Below are positions 53,104 to 60,985 of a stretch of 64,000 nucleotides of DNA, piece after piece. Position 1 is the stretch's first letter. Every line of letters begins with the position of its first letter. The position numbers and the translations under genes were made by a program. The stretch spans positions 310,001 through 374,000 of the forward strand of contig NZ_JAQKPV010000002.1 in NCBI RefSeq assembly GCF_028200735.1, given 5' to 3'. This DNA is from Streptomyces sp. ACA25 (GTDB lineage: Bacteria; Actinomycetota; Actinomycetes; Streptomycetales; Streptomycetaceae). A model generated the notes under the pieces. That model was not told where the DNA came from and did no database searches. It saw only the letters and a list, made by a program, of their open reading frames with translations.

Positions 53104-53841
53104 TCACCGCCAAGAGGTCAACAACTTCCGCAGCTCGTCCGGCGCGTTCATGAAGTCGTAGTGGCCGCCGTCGACCACCCGGACGTCGACCGAGTCCGAG
53201 TACTGACGCCACCCCTGGAGCTGGTCGAGGCTCACCTCGGGGTCGTCCCGCCAGTGCAGTACGACGATGGGGCACGGCACCGGGACCGGCTCCACCCGCC
53301 GGTACGCACGCGCGGCGGCGTGATCACGGAGCAGCACGGCCATCCCCATATCGATCATGTCCGGCCGTGGCTCGAGCCCCCGGCCGCGGAGGAAGGACTC
53401 CAACTCGGCGCGCAGCTCGGGCTCGGTCATGGTGAGCATCGGATCGCTCGAGGCGTCGTGCGGTGCCGGCTGGCCCGACACGAAGAAGCAGTCCGGACGG
53501 GGCAGGCCCCGTTCGGCGAGCCGTACCACGGTCTCGTACGCGGGCAGCGCACCCGCACAGTGCCCGAAGAACGCGAACGGCCGGTCCAGTAGTGGCGCGA
53601 GCGGTTCGACCAGGCCGACGGCGAGGTCCTCGTAGGTGCCGTAGTGGGGGTGGGCCATCCGGTTCTCACGTCCGGGGAACTGCACCGGGCAGACCTCGAC
53701 GTCGTCGACAGCGGCCGGCCAGGCGCTGAAGGCCGAGGCCCCGGACCCGGAGAAGGGGAAGCAGAAGAGCCGGGCGGGGTGACCGGTGGACTGCGGCCGG
53801 ACGAACCACGGTGACGTGGCGGTGCTGGAGCCGGATGTCAT
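53104..53841 (-). CDS. thioesterase-fold protein with Cys nucleophile (candidate aminoacyl shuttle)
   Basis: A 245-residue alpha/beta-hydrolase of TEII shape: 'RLFCFPFSGSGASAFSAW', nucleophile elbow 'FFGHCAGALPAYE', Asp region 'VLHWRDDPEVSLDQLQGWRQY' and His in 'VDGGHYDFMN'. The usual Ser of GHSxG is Cys95 here. In SyrC and CmaE, thioesterase-like proteins with a Cys nucleophile carry aminoacyl groups between carrier proteins instead of hydrolysing them. The gene overlaps the P450 stop by 4 nt, and the P450 overlaps the free PCP gene, so these three are coupled. I infer transfer of a hydroxylated amino acid from the free PCP to the NRPS PCP; a plain editing role is the alternative. Confidence 0.87.
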   Translation of the reverse strand: MTSGSSTATSPWFVRPQSTGHPARLFCFPFSGSGASAFSAWPAAVDDVEVCPVQFPGRENRMAHPHYGTYEDLAVGLVEPLAPLLDRPFAFFGHCAGALPAYETVVRLAERGLPRPDCFFVSGQPAPHDASSDPMLTMTEPELRAELESFLRGRGLEPRPDMIDMGMAVLLRDHAAARAYRRVEPVPVPCPIVVLHWRDDPEVSLDQLQGWRQYSDSVDVRVVDGGHYDFMNAPDELRKLLTSWR

Positions 53842-55088
53842 GGCGTCTTTCGTTTCTGGGCGACGATGGGGAGGTGGGTCATCCCGGCGATGAAGTACGA
53901 CCGCAGATGCTGGGGTTCGCCGTCGAGTTCGATCGACCCGAACCGCTGGAGCAGTTCCTCGAAGAAGATGCGCAGGGTCAGCCGCGCCAGCGGTGCCCCG
54001 ATGCAGAAGTGCGGCCCGAACCCGAACGCCACCTGGCGCTTCGCGTTGCTCCTCGTGATGTCGAACTCGTGCGGATCGGTGAACAGGGACTCGTCCCGGT
54101 TGGCCGACCCGATCCACGCGACGACCGCGCCACGGGCCGGGACGGTGCCCCCACCGATCCGGGTGTCGTTCACCGCGTACCGCATGAAGTTGCACGCGGC
54201 CGATGTCCAGCGCAGTCCTTCCTCGACCAGGTTCGGGATCAGCGAAGGGTCGGCCTGCGCCTTCGCGAACTGCTCGGGCCGCTCGATGAGCGCGTGCACC
54301 GTGCCCGAAACGGTGTGCGGCGTCGTCACGTTGGCGCCCAGGAGGATGCTGTAGCCGTCGAGGGCGATTTCCTCGTCGGTCAGCGGCGCACCTCCCGCGC
54401 GGACGCTCATGAGGTGGTCGAGCAGGCTGTCGTCCTCGCCTCCGGTCCTCCGTCGCCGCTTGACCCACTCGGTGACGTAGGTGACCAGCTCGTGGTGGGA
54501 GATGGCCAGGGTCGCTGCTTCGCTGCCCTGCTGAAAGTGCGGATCCGAGGGGGCCGTCACCATCGCGGTCAGCTGCACCAGTTCTTCCCAGTCCCGCTCC
54601 GGGATCCCCAGGAGCGGGCCCGTGACGATCGCGGGGAGGAGCAGTGCCCGCTCGGCCAGGTCGAAGGTGCCGCCGTCGAGCGCCGGTTGGAGGAAGCGCA
54701 CGATCGACCGCCGGATGCGGTCCTCCCAGGACTTCACCGCCCGTGCGGTGAGCTTGGCACCGAGCGGCCTGCGGACCTCGGTGTGCCGTGGCGGGTCGGT
54801 GGACGTCAGCAGCTTGCCGGCCGCGACGTCGTCCTGGCCCAGGTGCGTGACCACCGTGCCGCGTTCCGAGGTGAACTCCTGGTGGTCGCCGAGCACACGG
54901 CAGACGTCGTCGTAGCGGGTCACCGACCAGAATTCCCGGCCGTCCGGCAGGGTCTGGTGGTGCAAGGGGACCTTCGCCCGCATCACGTCCCAGATCGGGT
55001 GCGGATCACCCGAGGTGTAGAGATCCAGGTCGAACAGGTCGACGCAGTCGAGGTCGATGCCGGCCCCAGCACCCGGCGTCAACCTCAC
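53838..55088 (-). CDS. cytochrome P450, probable beta-hydroxylase of a PCP-bound amino acid
   Basis: A 416-residue bacterial class I P450. The heme-binding loop is 'FGFGPHFCIGAPLARL' with Cys362; the ExxR pair is in 'VEEGLRW'; the I-helix reads 'ILLGANVTTPHT'; the C-terminal half has 'NRDESLFTDPHEFDITRSNAKRQVAFG'. No transmembrane helix. The GTG start (55088) overlaps the PCP stop (GTGA), and the stop overlaps the Cys-thioesterase start. P450s coupled to a stand-alone PCP typically hydroxylate the beta-carbon of the tethered amino acid; in polyoxypeptin-type clusters the substrate is leucine. The ferredoxin partner is not local. Confidence 0.92.
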   Translation of the reverse strand: MRLTPGAGAGIDLDCVDLFDLDLYTSGDPHPIWDVMRAKVPLHHQTLPDGREFWSVTRYDDVCRVLGDHQEFTSERGTVVTHLGQDDVAAGKLLTSTDPPRHTEVRRPLGAKLTARAVKSWEDRIRRSIVRFLQPALDGGTFDLAERALLLPAIVTGPLLGIPERDWEELVQLTAMVTAPSDPHFQQGSEAATLAISHHELVTYVTEWVKRRRRTGGEDDSLLDHLMSVRAGGAPLTDEEIALDGYSILLGANVTTPHTVSGTVHALIERPEQFAKAQADPSLIPNLVEEGLRWTSAACNFMRYAVNDTRIGGGTVPARGAVVAWIGSANRDESLFTDPHEFDITRSNAKRQVAFGFGPHFCIGAPLARLTLRIFFEELLQRFGSIELDGEPQHLRSYFIAGMTHLPIVAQKRKTP

Positions 55089-55396
55089 CGCCGCGTCCTC
55101 CCCTGCTCGATCAGCTCGGCGACCCGGGCCGGCGTCTGCGCCAGGTAGAAGTCGCGCACGGACAGTGCGACGCCGTAGTCCTGGGTCACCCTGTCGATGA
55201 TCTTGATGCCGATCAGCGAATTCCCACCGAGCGCGAAGAAGTCGTCGTCCGCCCCGACTTTGCAGCCGGTGAGGTACTCCCCCCACAGTGCCGAGATTTC
55301 CTGCACGAGCGACGCCGGCGCGCCCGGGGGCGCCGCTTGTGGTTCCTGCGCCTCGTCCTGCCCACCTCGCTGGTGGCCCCGCGGCCTCGATTCCAT
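55085..55396 (-). CDS. free-standing peptidyl carrier protein
   Basis: A 103-residue carrier protein. After a 33-residue Gly/Pro/Gln-rich tail, a single PCP domain carries 'DDDFFALGGNSLIGIKIIDRV'; Ser60 receives phosphopantetheine. The GGNS type marks it as NRPS rather than PKS carrier. ATG at 55396 has GGAAAGG upstream. It is the first gene of the long minus-strand series and is coupled to the P450 by a 4-nt overlap. No adenylation gene is beside it, so the loading enzyme must be elsewhere, perhaps right of the window. Confidence 0.92.
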   Translation of the reverse strand: MESRPRGHQRGGQDEAQEPQAAPPGAPASLVQEISALWGEYLTGCKVGADDDFFALGGNSLIGIKIIDRVTQDYGVALSVRDFYLAQTPARVAELIEQGRTRR

Positions 55397-56182
55397 TGCC
55401 AGCCTTTCCTTTCTCCGCCGAACGGGAATGCGCACACGCCATTGCCGGCCCAGCCATGTGAAAACCGGACGAGTGTCTCGTGATCTGTGGCCGCGTCCCA
55501 CCCGGACCCGAGGCGGGAGACCGACCACTCCAGGTGATGAGGGAAATCCTGCCTGCCCGAGGGGACAACCGGTGTTCTCGGCGTTCACCGGCCGGCGCCG
55601 TGCAGGTACGAGACGAAGCTAGGGCTCGGCCACGGATTACGGAAGGTGGCCAGGCTCCTTCTCCTGGCACCTCCGGTTGACGTCTCCCGGCATTGGCGGC
55701 GTATTCAACGGGGCGCCCCCAGGAGGCCATGATGAGGCCAAGGTAAGTAGCCGGGGAAACCGCGCGCAAGAGATGACAGCGCAAACCGCTGCCGGCATCC
55801 GCTGTCCCGCCGACAGGACAGCAGCGGCCGCCGATCCTTCGGCGATCGGGTACCGCGGCTGCGGTCGGCTGTGCCGTGCCAGGGCTGAGTCCCCCGGCCG
55901 CCCCCGCTCACACATCATGACCGCGGCCGGGGAGCGGGCCGGCCCGATCCGGATCACCGGACCGGTGCACGCCACCACCGGTATCCCCCGTCCTCACCCG
56001 AGGATCGGCGATGCTCAATGCGGACGGCTGCACGCCCTGGCCATAATCCGCAATGTGTGCACACGGCCCCGTGCACAACCACGCCATTGCCATCACATCA
56101 CCGAAAAGTTAGGTTGACCACCGGGAGAATCGCCCAGCGGCTTCCGGGTACGCCAAACAAACATGCATTGAAGGTGGTTTCC
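55397..56182. promoter_or_regulatory. divergent control region of the PKS series and the hydroxylase gene, with cluster palindrome
   Basis: No gene is seen in 786 bp. CTGTCCCGCCGACAGGACAG (55802-55821, extended by one GC pair on each side to 55801-55822) is the clearest copy of the cluster palindrome, lying 406 bp before the PCP start and 361 bp before the hydroxylase start. Both transcripts may be controlled from here. No sigma hexamers stand out. Confidence 0.65.
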
Positions 56183-57019
56183 TTGCTTAAGTCACAGCGG
56201 CTTGCGGTGCTGCCCATCGACTCGTACGACCTGGACTCCGAGTTGTCCATCGTGGACCGCCACGAGTACGGCGGCGAATATGACACCTTCACCTTCGGGT
56301 CGTGGTCGTCCCATGTGCTGGCCAACGGCAGCGGCGCCGATTCCGACACCGCCTTCCGCCCCCACGTCGGGAGTCTGGCCCTCACCGGACTGGGCAAGCA
56401 ACTGCAGGGCATCATGTCCCTCGTCACCAGTCATTTCCCTCTGGACCGGCTGCAGTGGGTGCGCATCTTCAGCCTCCGTGACGGAATCATCTCCCCGCAC
56501 GTGGACTTTCTCGAATGGGCCGAGCCGGGGACCAGGTTGCAGATTCCGCTGCGTACCAGTGAAGAATCCCTCCATTCCGAGAACGACACCGTCTATCACA
56601 TCCGGCGCGGTGAGGTGTGGAAGATTCACACGACTGACCCCCATTCTGCACGCAGTACCTCCGGGACGGCCCGGCTCTCCCTTTGTCTGGATTTCGCGGG
56701 CGCCGAGGAGCCCATTGCCATCCGCGACGACATTCCCGCGGCCGAGCCGATCCGCATCATGGAACGGCCCGAGCCGACCGACGCGGAAATCGAAGAACTC
56801 ATCGAGTCCGGCAGGAACTTGACCCCAGCGACCATGCGGCCGGAATTCCGTCGCTTCGCTGAGCTGCACTTCGAGCGGCGCGCGCATGCCACTGCGGCGT
56901 TCGACTGGTACATAGAGGCCGTGCGGCGTACCGGGAATGCCGAGATGGTCGCGAAGGCCCAGGCCTTCCGCACGTACTGCATCGAGAAGCGGAGCGACGG
57001 GGAGGCATTCCACTGGTGA
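56183..57019 (+). CDS. proline 3-hydroxylase-like Fe(II)/2-oxoglutarate amino acid hydroxylase
   Basis: A 278-residue enzyme of the aspartyl/asparaginyl beta-hydroxylase fold, closest in layout to streptomycete L-proline cis-3-hydroxylase and the pipecolate hydroxylase GetF. The iron ligands are His106 and Asp108 ('SPHVDFLEW') and His154 ('TDPHSAR'), with Arg164 ('TARLSLCLDF') for 2-oxoglutarate. The block 'SENDTVYHIRRGEVWKI' and the C-terminal helical domain ('MVAKAQAFRTYCIEKR') also match that family. The start is uncertain: TTG 56183 has GAAGG 8 nt upstream, GTG 56174 is possible. Likely substrate: proline, pipecolate/piperazate or a methylproline destined for the peptide. Confidence 0.85.
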   Translation: MLKSQRLAVLPIDSYDLDSELSIVDRHEYGGEYDTFTFGSWSSHVLANGSGADSDTAFRPHVGSLALTGLGKQLQGIMSLVTSHFPLDRLQWVRIFSLRDGIISPHVDFLEWAEPGTRLQIPLRTSEESLHSENDTVYHIRRGEVWKIHTTDPHSARSTSGTARLSLCLDFAGAEEPIAIRDDIPAAEPIRIMERPEPTDAEIEELIESGRNLTPATMRPEFRRFAELHFERRAHATAAFDWYIEAVRRTGNAEMVAKAQAFRTYCIEKRSDGEAFHW

Positions 57020-57567
57020 GGGTCACGGCCGGGTGCGGGGGCCCACCCCTCACGCACCGGCGCATCGGCACCCGGTAGGGCGGCGAGTTCGGCCGGCAGC
57101 CCTCGTCGCGGCTCGTGGCCGGACGACGGTTCCCGTCAGCGCCGCGTGCGGCTCCGTCGCGCCGGCGGCCCGCTCCGCCCCGAACACCGCCGCCTCTTTC
57201 ACTCCGGGGTCCTGGACGCGCAGGGCTTCAGGTTCGCGGGGCTCCGCCCCGCTGCCACGTGCAGCCTCGGTGGAACACCCGCCTCGGCGATGCGCGGGCC
57301 GCCCAGGATGCGCGCCCGGCGGGAAGGCCGCACCCCGTCCGGCGCGCTCTCCCGTCTCGCGAACCAGGCGCTGAGCACCATGCGCCGCCGCGCCCTGACA
57401 TGGCGCCGGGTCGCGCCAACCGGTGCCACCCGGCGCCAAGCCCTCCCTTGCCATCAGCGTGCCGACCCGCCCGCGCCACCCTCACTCAGGCCACTCCGTC
57501 GCGGTTCTCCCAGGTCAGAGCCGTCGCTTTTCTTCGCGACACGCACAGCGCCATGCGCCATTGCGCA
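57020..57567. other. no gene seen; 10-bp tandem boxes
   Basis: Frames on both strands here have Arg/Pro/Ala-rich shadow composition and no family match. At 57401-57438 four related boxes follow at 10-bp steps: TGGCGCCG, TCGCGCCA, CGGTGCCA, CGGCGCCA. They resemble the TGGTGCCA boxes at the next promoter, but with a 10- rather than 11-bp period. Confidence 0.5.
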
Positions 57568-57597
57568 TGGCGCCACACTGGTGCCATAATGGCTTTA
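57568..57597. promoter_or_regulatory. TGGTGCCA box array at the ribbon-helix-helix gene
   Basis: TGGCGCCA (57568-57575), TGGTGCCA (57579-57586) and TGGCtttA (57590-57597) start 11 bp apart with 3-bp spacers, ending at the ATG of the ribbon-helix-helix gene. The same box and spacing precede the distant DUF4097 gene (27458-27487). Autoregulation by the encoded protein is likely. Confidence 0.7.
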
Positions 57598-58112
57598 TGG
57601 ACCTGACGCCGTATGTCGACGCCCTCCACCGCGAACTCGCGGTGGCCGCCGCAGCCGGCGGCGACGAAGCCCGTGAGCTGGCCGCGAGGCTCACCGCTCC
57701 CCTCGAGTCGGCGACCCGGATGACCATGCTCAACGTGCTCTCCGCCGCGATGGACGAGGTCACCCGCGAGCTCGCCCCCGGCTCGGTGGACGTACGGCTG
57801 CGCGGACTCGACCCGGACTTCGTGGTGACGCCGCCTCCCACCAGCGGTGCCACCACCGAGCCGACCGAACCTGTCGCACCGGTCAGGCCCCTCAGCCCGG
57901 CCGACGGTGAAGAGGGCGGCACCGCCCGCGTCAACCTGCGGCTGCCGGCCCACCTCAAGGCCCGCGCCGAGGAGGCCGCGGCCCGTGAAGGCCTGTCGGT
58001 CAACGCATGGCTGGTGCGCACCGTGTCCGCCTCGGTCGACAGCAGTACCCGGCCGCGCACGACGGAGAAGACCCGGACCATGGGACAGAGCTTTTCGGGC
58101 TGGGTGCGCTGA
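57597..58112 (+). CDS. ribbon-helix-helix (HicB/Arc-type) DNA-binding protein
   Basis: A 171-residue protein. The N-terminal half is helical ('MDLTPYVDALHRELAVAAAAGGDEARELAARL'). An acidic Pro/Thr-rich linker (about 80-102) leads to a C-terminal ribbon-helix-helix fold, 'ARVNLRLPAHLKARAEEAAAREGLSVNAWLVRTVSASV', in which the short strand RVNLRLP would contact DNA as a dimer. Annotated relatives are called HicB-type antitoxins, but no HicA toxin gene is adjacent. The following genes are DUF4097 and an ABC exporter, so it is more likely an operon regulator. Its own start lies inside the box array it probably binds. Confidence 0.82.
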   Translation: MDLTPYVDALHRELAVAAAAGGDEARELAARLTAPLESATRMTMLNVLSAAMDEVTRELAPGSVDVRLRGLDPDFVVTPPPTSGATTEPTEPVAPVRPLSPADGEEGGTARVNLRLPAHLKARAEEAAAREGLSVNAWLVRTVSASVDSSTRPRTTEKTRTMGQSFSGWVR

Positions 58113-58193
58113 CCGCGCCCCCGGCCGCACCACCCCACCCACACCACGTCCCAGCAGCGGGACGTCCTGAAGACCCAAGAGGACGGGACAGCC

Positions 58194-59036
58194 ATGCCTA
58201 CTTTCGACACCACCGAACCGATCTCGGTCACCGCTTACGTGTACGACGGTTCCATCCGGTTCACCGCGGACGACCGCCTCGACACCGCAGTCGAGGTGCG
58301 GCCCCGCGACCCGAAGAAGGACCTGGACGTACGGACAGCCGACCAGACCGAGGTCACCTACGCGAGCGGCGTCCTGACCGTCACCACACCCAAGGCCAAT
58401 CTGCTCGGGCGCGGGGGCTCCGTCGACGTAACGGTCGAACTGCCCGCGGGCTCGCGCATCGATGTGACCGGCGACGGGGCCCAGGTGCTCGGCGAGGGCC
58501 GGCTCGGCGAAGTCCGCGTCAAGACGTCATCCGGCGATGTCCGCCTCGACACCACCGGCCCGCTGCAGCTGACGGCGTCGCACGGCTTGAGCAGCGTTGA
58601 CCGGGTCGAGGGCATGGCCGAGATCACCAGCAGTACCGGCAACGTGCGCGTCGGCCTCGTCGACGGCCCCGCCGTCCTGAAGAACTCGCACGGCACCACG
58701 ACCGTCGGCGCCGTGACCGGCGAGCTGCGGGTGAGCGGCGCCAACGGTGGTATCGACATCGCGCGCGCCGAGGCGTCGGTCACCGGCACCACCACCAACG
58801 GCCATCTTCGCGTCGCCGAAGTCGTATCCGGCAACGTGCAGTTGGAGACGTCAAACGGCTCCATCGAAGTCGGTGTCCGCGAAGGCACCGCCGCCTGGCT
58901 CGACGTCCGCTCCAACCGCGGGCAGGTACGCAACACGCTGGCCGAGTCCGAAGCCCCGGAGCAGGCCGAGGACTCCGTCAGGGTCCGCGCGCGGACCAAC
59001 TGGGGCAACATCGACATCCGCCGGGCCAAGGCCTGA
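58194..59036 (+). CDS. DUF4097 beta-repeat protein, second copy
   Basis: A 280-residue beta-repeat protein ('VRLDTTGPLQLTASHG', 'GELRVSGANGGIDIARAEASVTGTTTNGHLRVAEVVSGNVQLETSNGSIEVGV'). No signal peptide or membrane anchor is visible. It lies between the ribbon-helix-helix gene and the ABC transporter pair, all in the same direction, and is paralogous to 27607-28443. A GAGGACGGGA stretch precedes the ATG. A small hairpin, ACGTCCC-N6-GGGACGT (58146-58165), lies in the 81-bp gap to the upstream gene and might attenuate or stabilise the message. Role in the exporter operon is unknown. Confidence 0.85.
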   Translation: MPTFDTTEPISVTAYVYDGSIRFTADDRLDTAVEVRPRDPKKDLDVRTADQTEVTYASGVLTVTTPKANLLGRGGSVDVTVELPAGSRIDVTGDGAQVLGEGRLGEVRVKTSSGDVRLDTTGPLQLTASHGLSSVDRVEGMAEITSSTGNVRVGLVDGPAVLKNSHGTTTVGAVTGELRVSGANGGIDIARAEASVTGTTTNGHLRVAEVVSGNVQLETSNGSIEVGVREGTAAWLDVRSNRGQVRNTLAESEAPEQAEDSVRVRARTNWGNIDIRRAKA

Positions 59037-59108
59037 CCCCGGAAGACCCCGCCTCACCTCGCTCGCTCAACTCCCCCAGCCACTTCAGCCTTCGAACGGG
59101 AGGGCCCT

Positions 59109-60116
59109 ATGCCTTCTTCTGTCATGCCCACATCCCCCCACGGAGACGGCCACGCGTCACCGGCCGCCGTCTCCGCCGTAGGTCTCTGCAAGTCCTACGG
59201 CGAGCAGACCGTCCTCGACGGCATCGACTTCACCATCCCGGCCGGGTCCGTGTTCGCCCTGCTCGGACCCAACGGCTCCGGTAAGACCACCGTCGTGAAG
59301 ATCCTCTCCACCCTCATCCACGCCGACAGCGGGCAGGCCCGGATCGCAAGCCACGATCTCGCCACCGACCCGCAGGCCGTGCGTGCCGCGATCGGCGTCA
59401 CCGGGCAGTTCTCCGCCGTCGACAACCTGATCACGGGCGAGGAGAACATGCTCCTCATGGCGGACCTGCACCACCTGTCCAAGGAGGAAGGCCGCCGCGT
59501 CGCCACCGAACTGCTGGAGCGCTTCGACCTCACGGACGCCGCGAAGAAAGCCGCCTCCACCTACTCCGGTGGCATGAAGCGCCGCCTCGACCTCGCCATG
59601 ACGCTGGTCGGCAACCCGAGGATCATCTTCCTCGACGAGCCGACCACCGGCCTCGACCCACGCTCCCGGCACAACATGTGGCAGATCATCCGCGAGCTGG
59701 TCATGGGTGGCGTCACCGTCTTCCTCACCACCCAGTACCTGGAGGAGGCGGACGAGCTCGCCGACCGTATCGCCGTGCTCCACGACGGCAAGATCGCCGC
59801 CCAGGGCACCGCCGAGGAACTGAAGCGGATGATCCCCGGCGGGCACGTCCGGCTCCGCTTCACCGACCCGGCCGCCTACCAGAGCGCGGCCCTCGCGCTG
59901 CGCGAGGTAACCCGCGACGACGAGGCACTGACACTGCAGATCCCCAGCGACGGCACCCAGCGCGAGCTGCGCTCGCTCCTCGATTGGCTGGACTCGGCCG
60001 GCGTCGAGGCGGACGAACTGACCGTGCACACACCCGACCTCGATGACGTGTTCTTCGCCCTGACCGGCGGCGGCAGCCGGCACGTCCCCCACCAGCCCAA
60101 GGAGACCGACCGATGA
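59109..60116 (+). CDS. DrrA-type ABC transporter ATP-binding protein, second pair
   Basis: A 335-residue ATPase of the daunorubicin-resistance type. Motifs: Walker A GPNGSGKTT, 'GVTGQFSAVDNLITGEENM', signature YSGGMKRRLDLA, Walker B IIFLDEPTTGLD and the C-terminal 'TVHTPDLDDVFFALTGG' that closes DrrA proteins. GGGAGGG precedes the ATG. It is the third gene of the ribbon-helix-helix/DUF4097 operon and overlaps the permease by 4 nt. Being inside the biosynthetic region, it is a candidate exporter or self-resistance pump for the product, though such operons also occur away from clusters. Confidence 0.93.
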   Translation: MPSSVMPTSPHGDGHASPAAVSAVGLCKSYGEQTVLDGIDFTIPAGSVFALLGPNGSGKTTVVKILSTLIHADSGQARIASHDLATDPQAVRAAIGVTGQFSAVDNLITGEENMLLMADLHHLSKEEGRRVATELLERFDLTDAAKKAASTYSGGMKRRLDLAMTLVGNPRIIFLDEPTTGLDPRSRHNMWQIIRELVMGGVTVFLTTQYLEEADELADRIAVLHDGKIAAQGTAEELKRMIPGGHVRLRFTDPAAYQSAALALREVTRDDEALTLQIPSDGTQRELRSLLDWLDSAGVEADELTVHTPDLDDVFFALTGGGSRHVPHQPKETDR

Positions 60117-60904
60117 GCTCCCTCTCCCTCGCCGCGCGCGACGCCTCCACGATGCTGCGCCGCAACCTCCTGCACGCGCGGCGCTATCCGTCGCTCACCC
60201 TGAACCTGCTGCTCACCCCGATCATGTTGCTGTTGCTGTTCGTCTACATCTTCGGCGACACCATGAGCGCGGGCATCGGTGAAGGTGGCGCGGACCGGTC
60301 CGCATACCTCGCCTACATCCTCCCCGGCATCCTGATGCTCACCATCGGCGGCACCACCATCGGCAGCGCGGTGTCCGTCTCCACAGACATGACCGAAGGC
60401 ATCATCGCCCGCTTCCGCACCATGGCGATCCACCGCGGATCGGTGCTCATCGGGCACGTCATCGGCAGCGTGCTGCAGTGCGTGCTGAGCGTGCTCCTCG
60501 TCGCAGCTGTGGCCGTGGCCATCGGATTCCGATCCATCGACGCCACCGCCGTGGATTGGGTCCTGGCGCTCGGGCTGCTGACACTCGTCTCCCTGGCGCT
60601 CACCTGGATCGCGGTCGGGATGGGCCTGTCCAGCCCGAACGTCGAGGCAGCCAGCAACAACGCCATGCCGCTGATGGTCCTGCCGCTCATCTCCAGCGCC
60701 TTCGTCCCGGTCGACGCGATGCCGGGCTGGTTCCAGCCGATCGCCGAGTACCAGCCCTTCACGCCCGCCATCGAGACCCTCCGCGGCCTCCTGCTGGGCA
60801 CCGAGATCGGCCACAACGGGTGGCTGGCCGTGGCCTGGTGCGTGGCACTGACCGTGCTCGGCTACCTCTGGTCCAAGTCGCTGTTCAACCGCGACCCGAA
60901 ATAA
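60113..60904 (+). CDS. DrrB-type ABC-2 permease, second pair
   Basis: A 263-residue membrane protein with six predicted helices. Hallmarks: 'NLLLTPIMLLLLFVYIFGDTM', 'LPGILMLTIGGTTIGSAVSVSTDMTEGIIARFRTMAIHRGSVLIGHV', and 'FVPVDAMPGWFQPIAEYQPFTPAIETLRGLL' before the last helix. It overlaps the ATPase stop by 4 nt and ends the operon, followed 25 bp later by a strong palindromic terminator. Confidence 0.93.
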   Translation: MSSLSLAARDASTMLRRNLLHARRYPSLTLNLLLTPIMLLLLFVYIFGDTMSAGIGEGGADRSAYLAYILPGILMLTIGGTTIGSAVSVSTDMTEGIIARFRTMAIHRGSVLIGHVIGSVLQCVLSVLLVAAVAVAIGFRSIDATAVDWVLALGLLTLVSLALTWIAVGMGLSSPNVEAASNNAMPLMVLPLISSAFVPVDAMPGWFQPIAEYQPFTPAIETLRGLLLGTEIGHNGWLAVAWCVALTVLGYLWSKSLFNRDPK

Positions 60905-60928
60905 CGGGACCGAATCCGGCATGATGTC

Positions 60929-60976
60929 CGCCGGTCGATGGCCCGCCGCACAGGAGCGGCGTGCCATCGACCGGTG
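60929..60976. terminator. bidirectional terminator between permease and PhyH-like genes
   Basis: CCGGTCGATGGC (60931-60942) pairs perfectly with GCCATCGACCGG (60963-60974). A second stem, CGCCGC/GCGGCG, lies inside the loop (60944-60949 with 60956-60961). It lies between the two convergent stops (60904 and 60986). Confidence 0.85.
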
Positions 60977-60985
60977 CGGCAGCGG

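Noticed and set aside
56108..56120. Possible iron box (TTAGGTTGACC) upstream of the proline-hydroxylase-like gene
   Set aside because: Only one half resembles the IdeR/DmdR consensus; the second half is not there, so it may be chance.
57050..57454. Minus-strand frame of 134 codons in the stretch before the ribbon-helix-helix gene
   Set aside because: Low-complexity Arg/Ala/Gly composition, no ribosome site and no family resemblance; frames on the other strand look equally poor.
57597..58112. HicA/HicB toxin-antitoxin module
   Set aside because: Only the antitoxin-like DNA-binding fold is present; no small HicA-type toxin frame lies on either side, and the operon partners are DUF4097 and an exporter.
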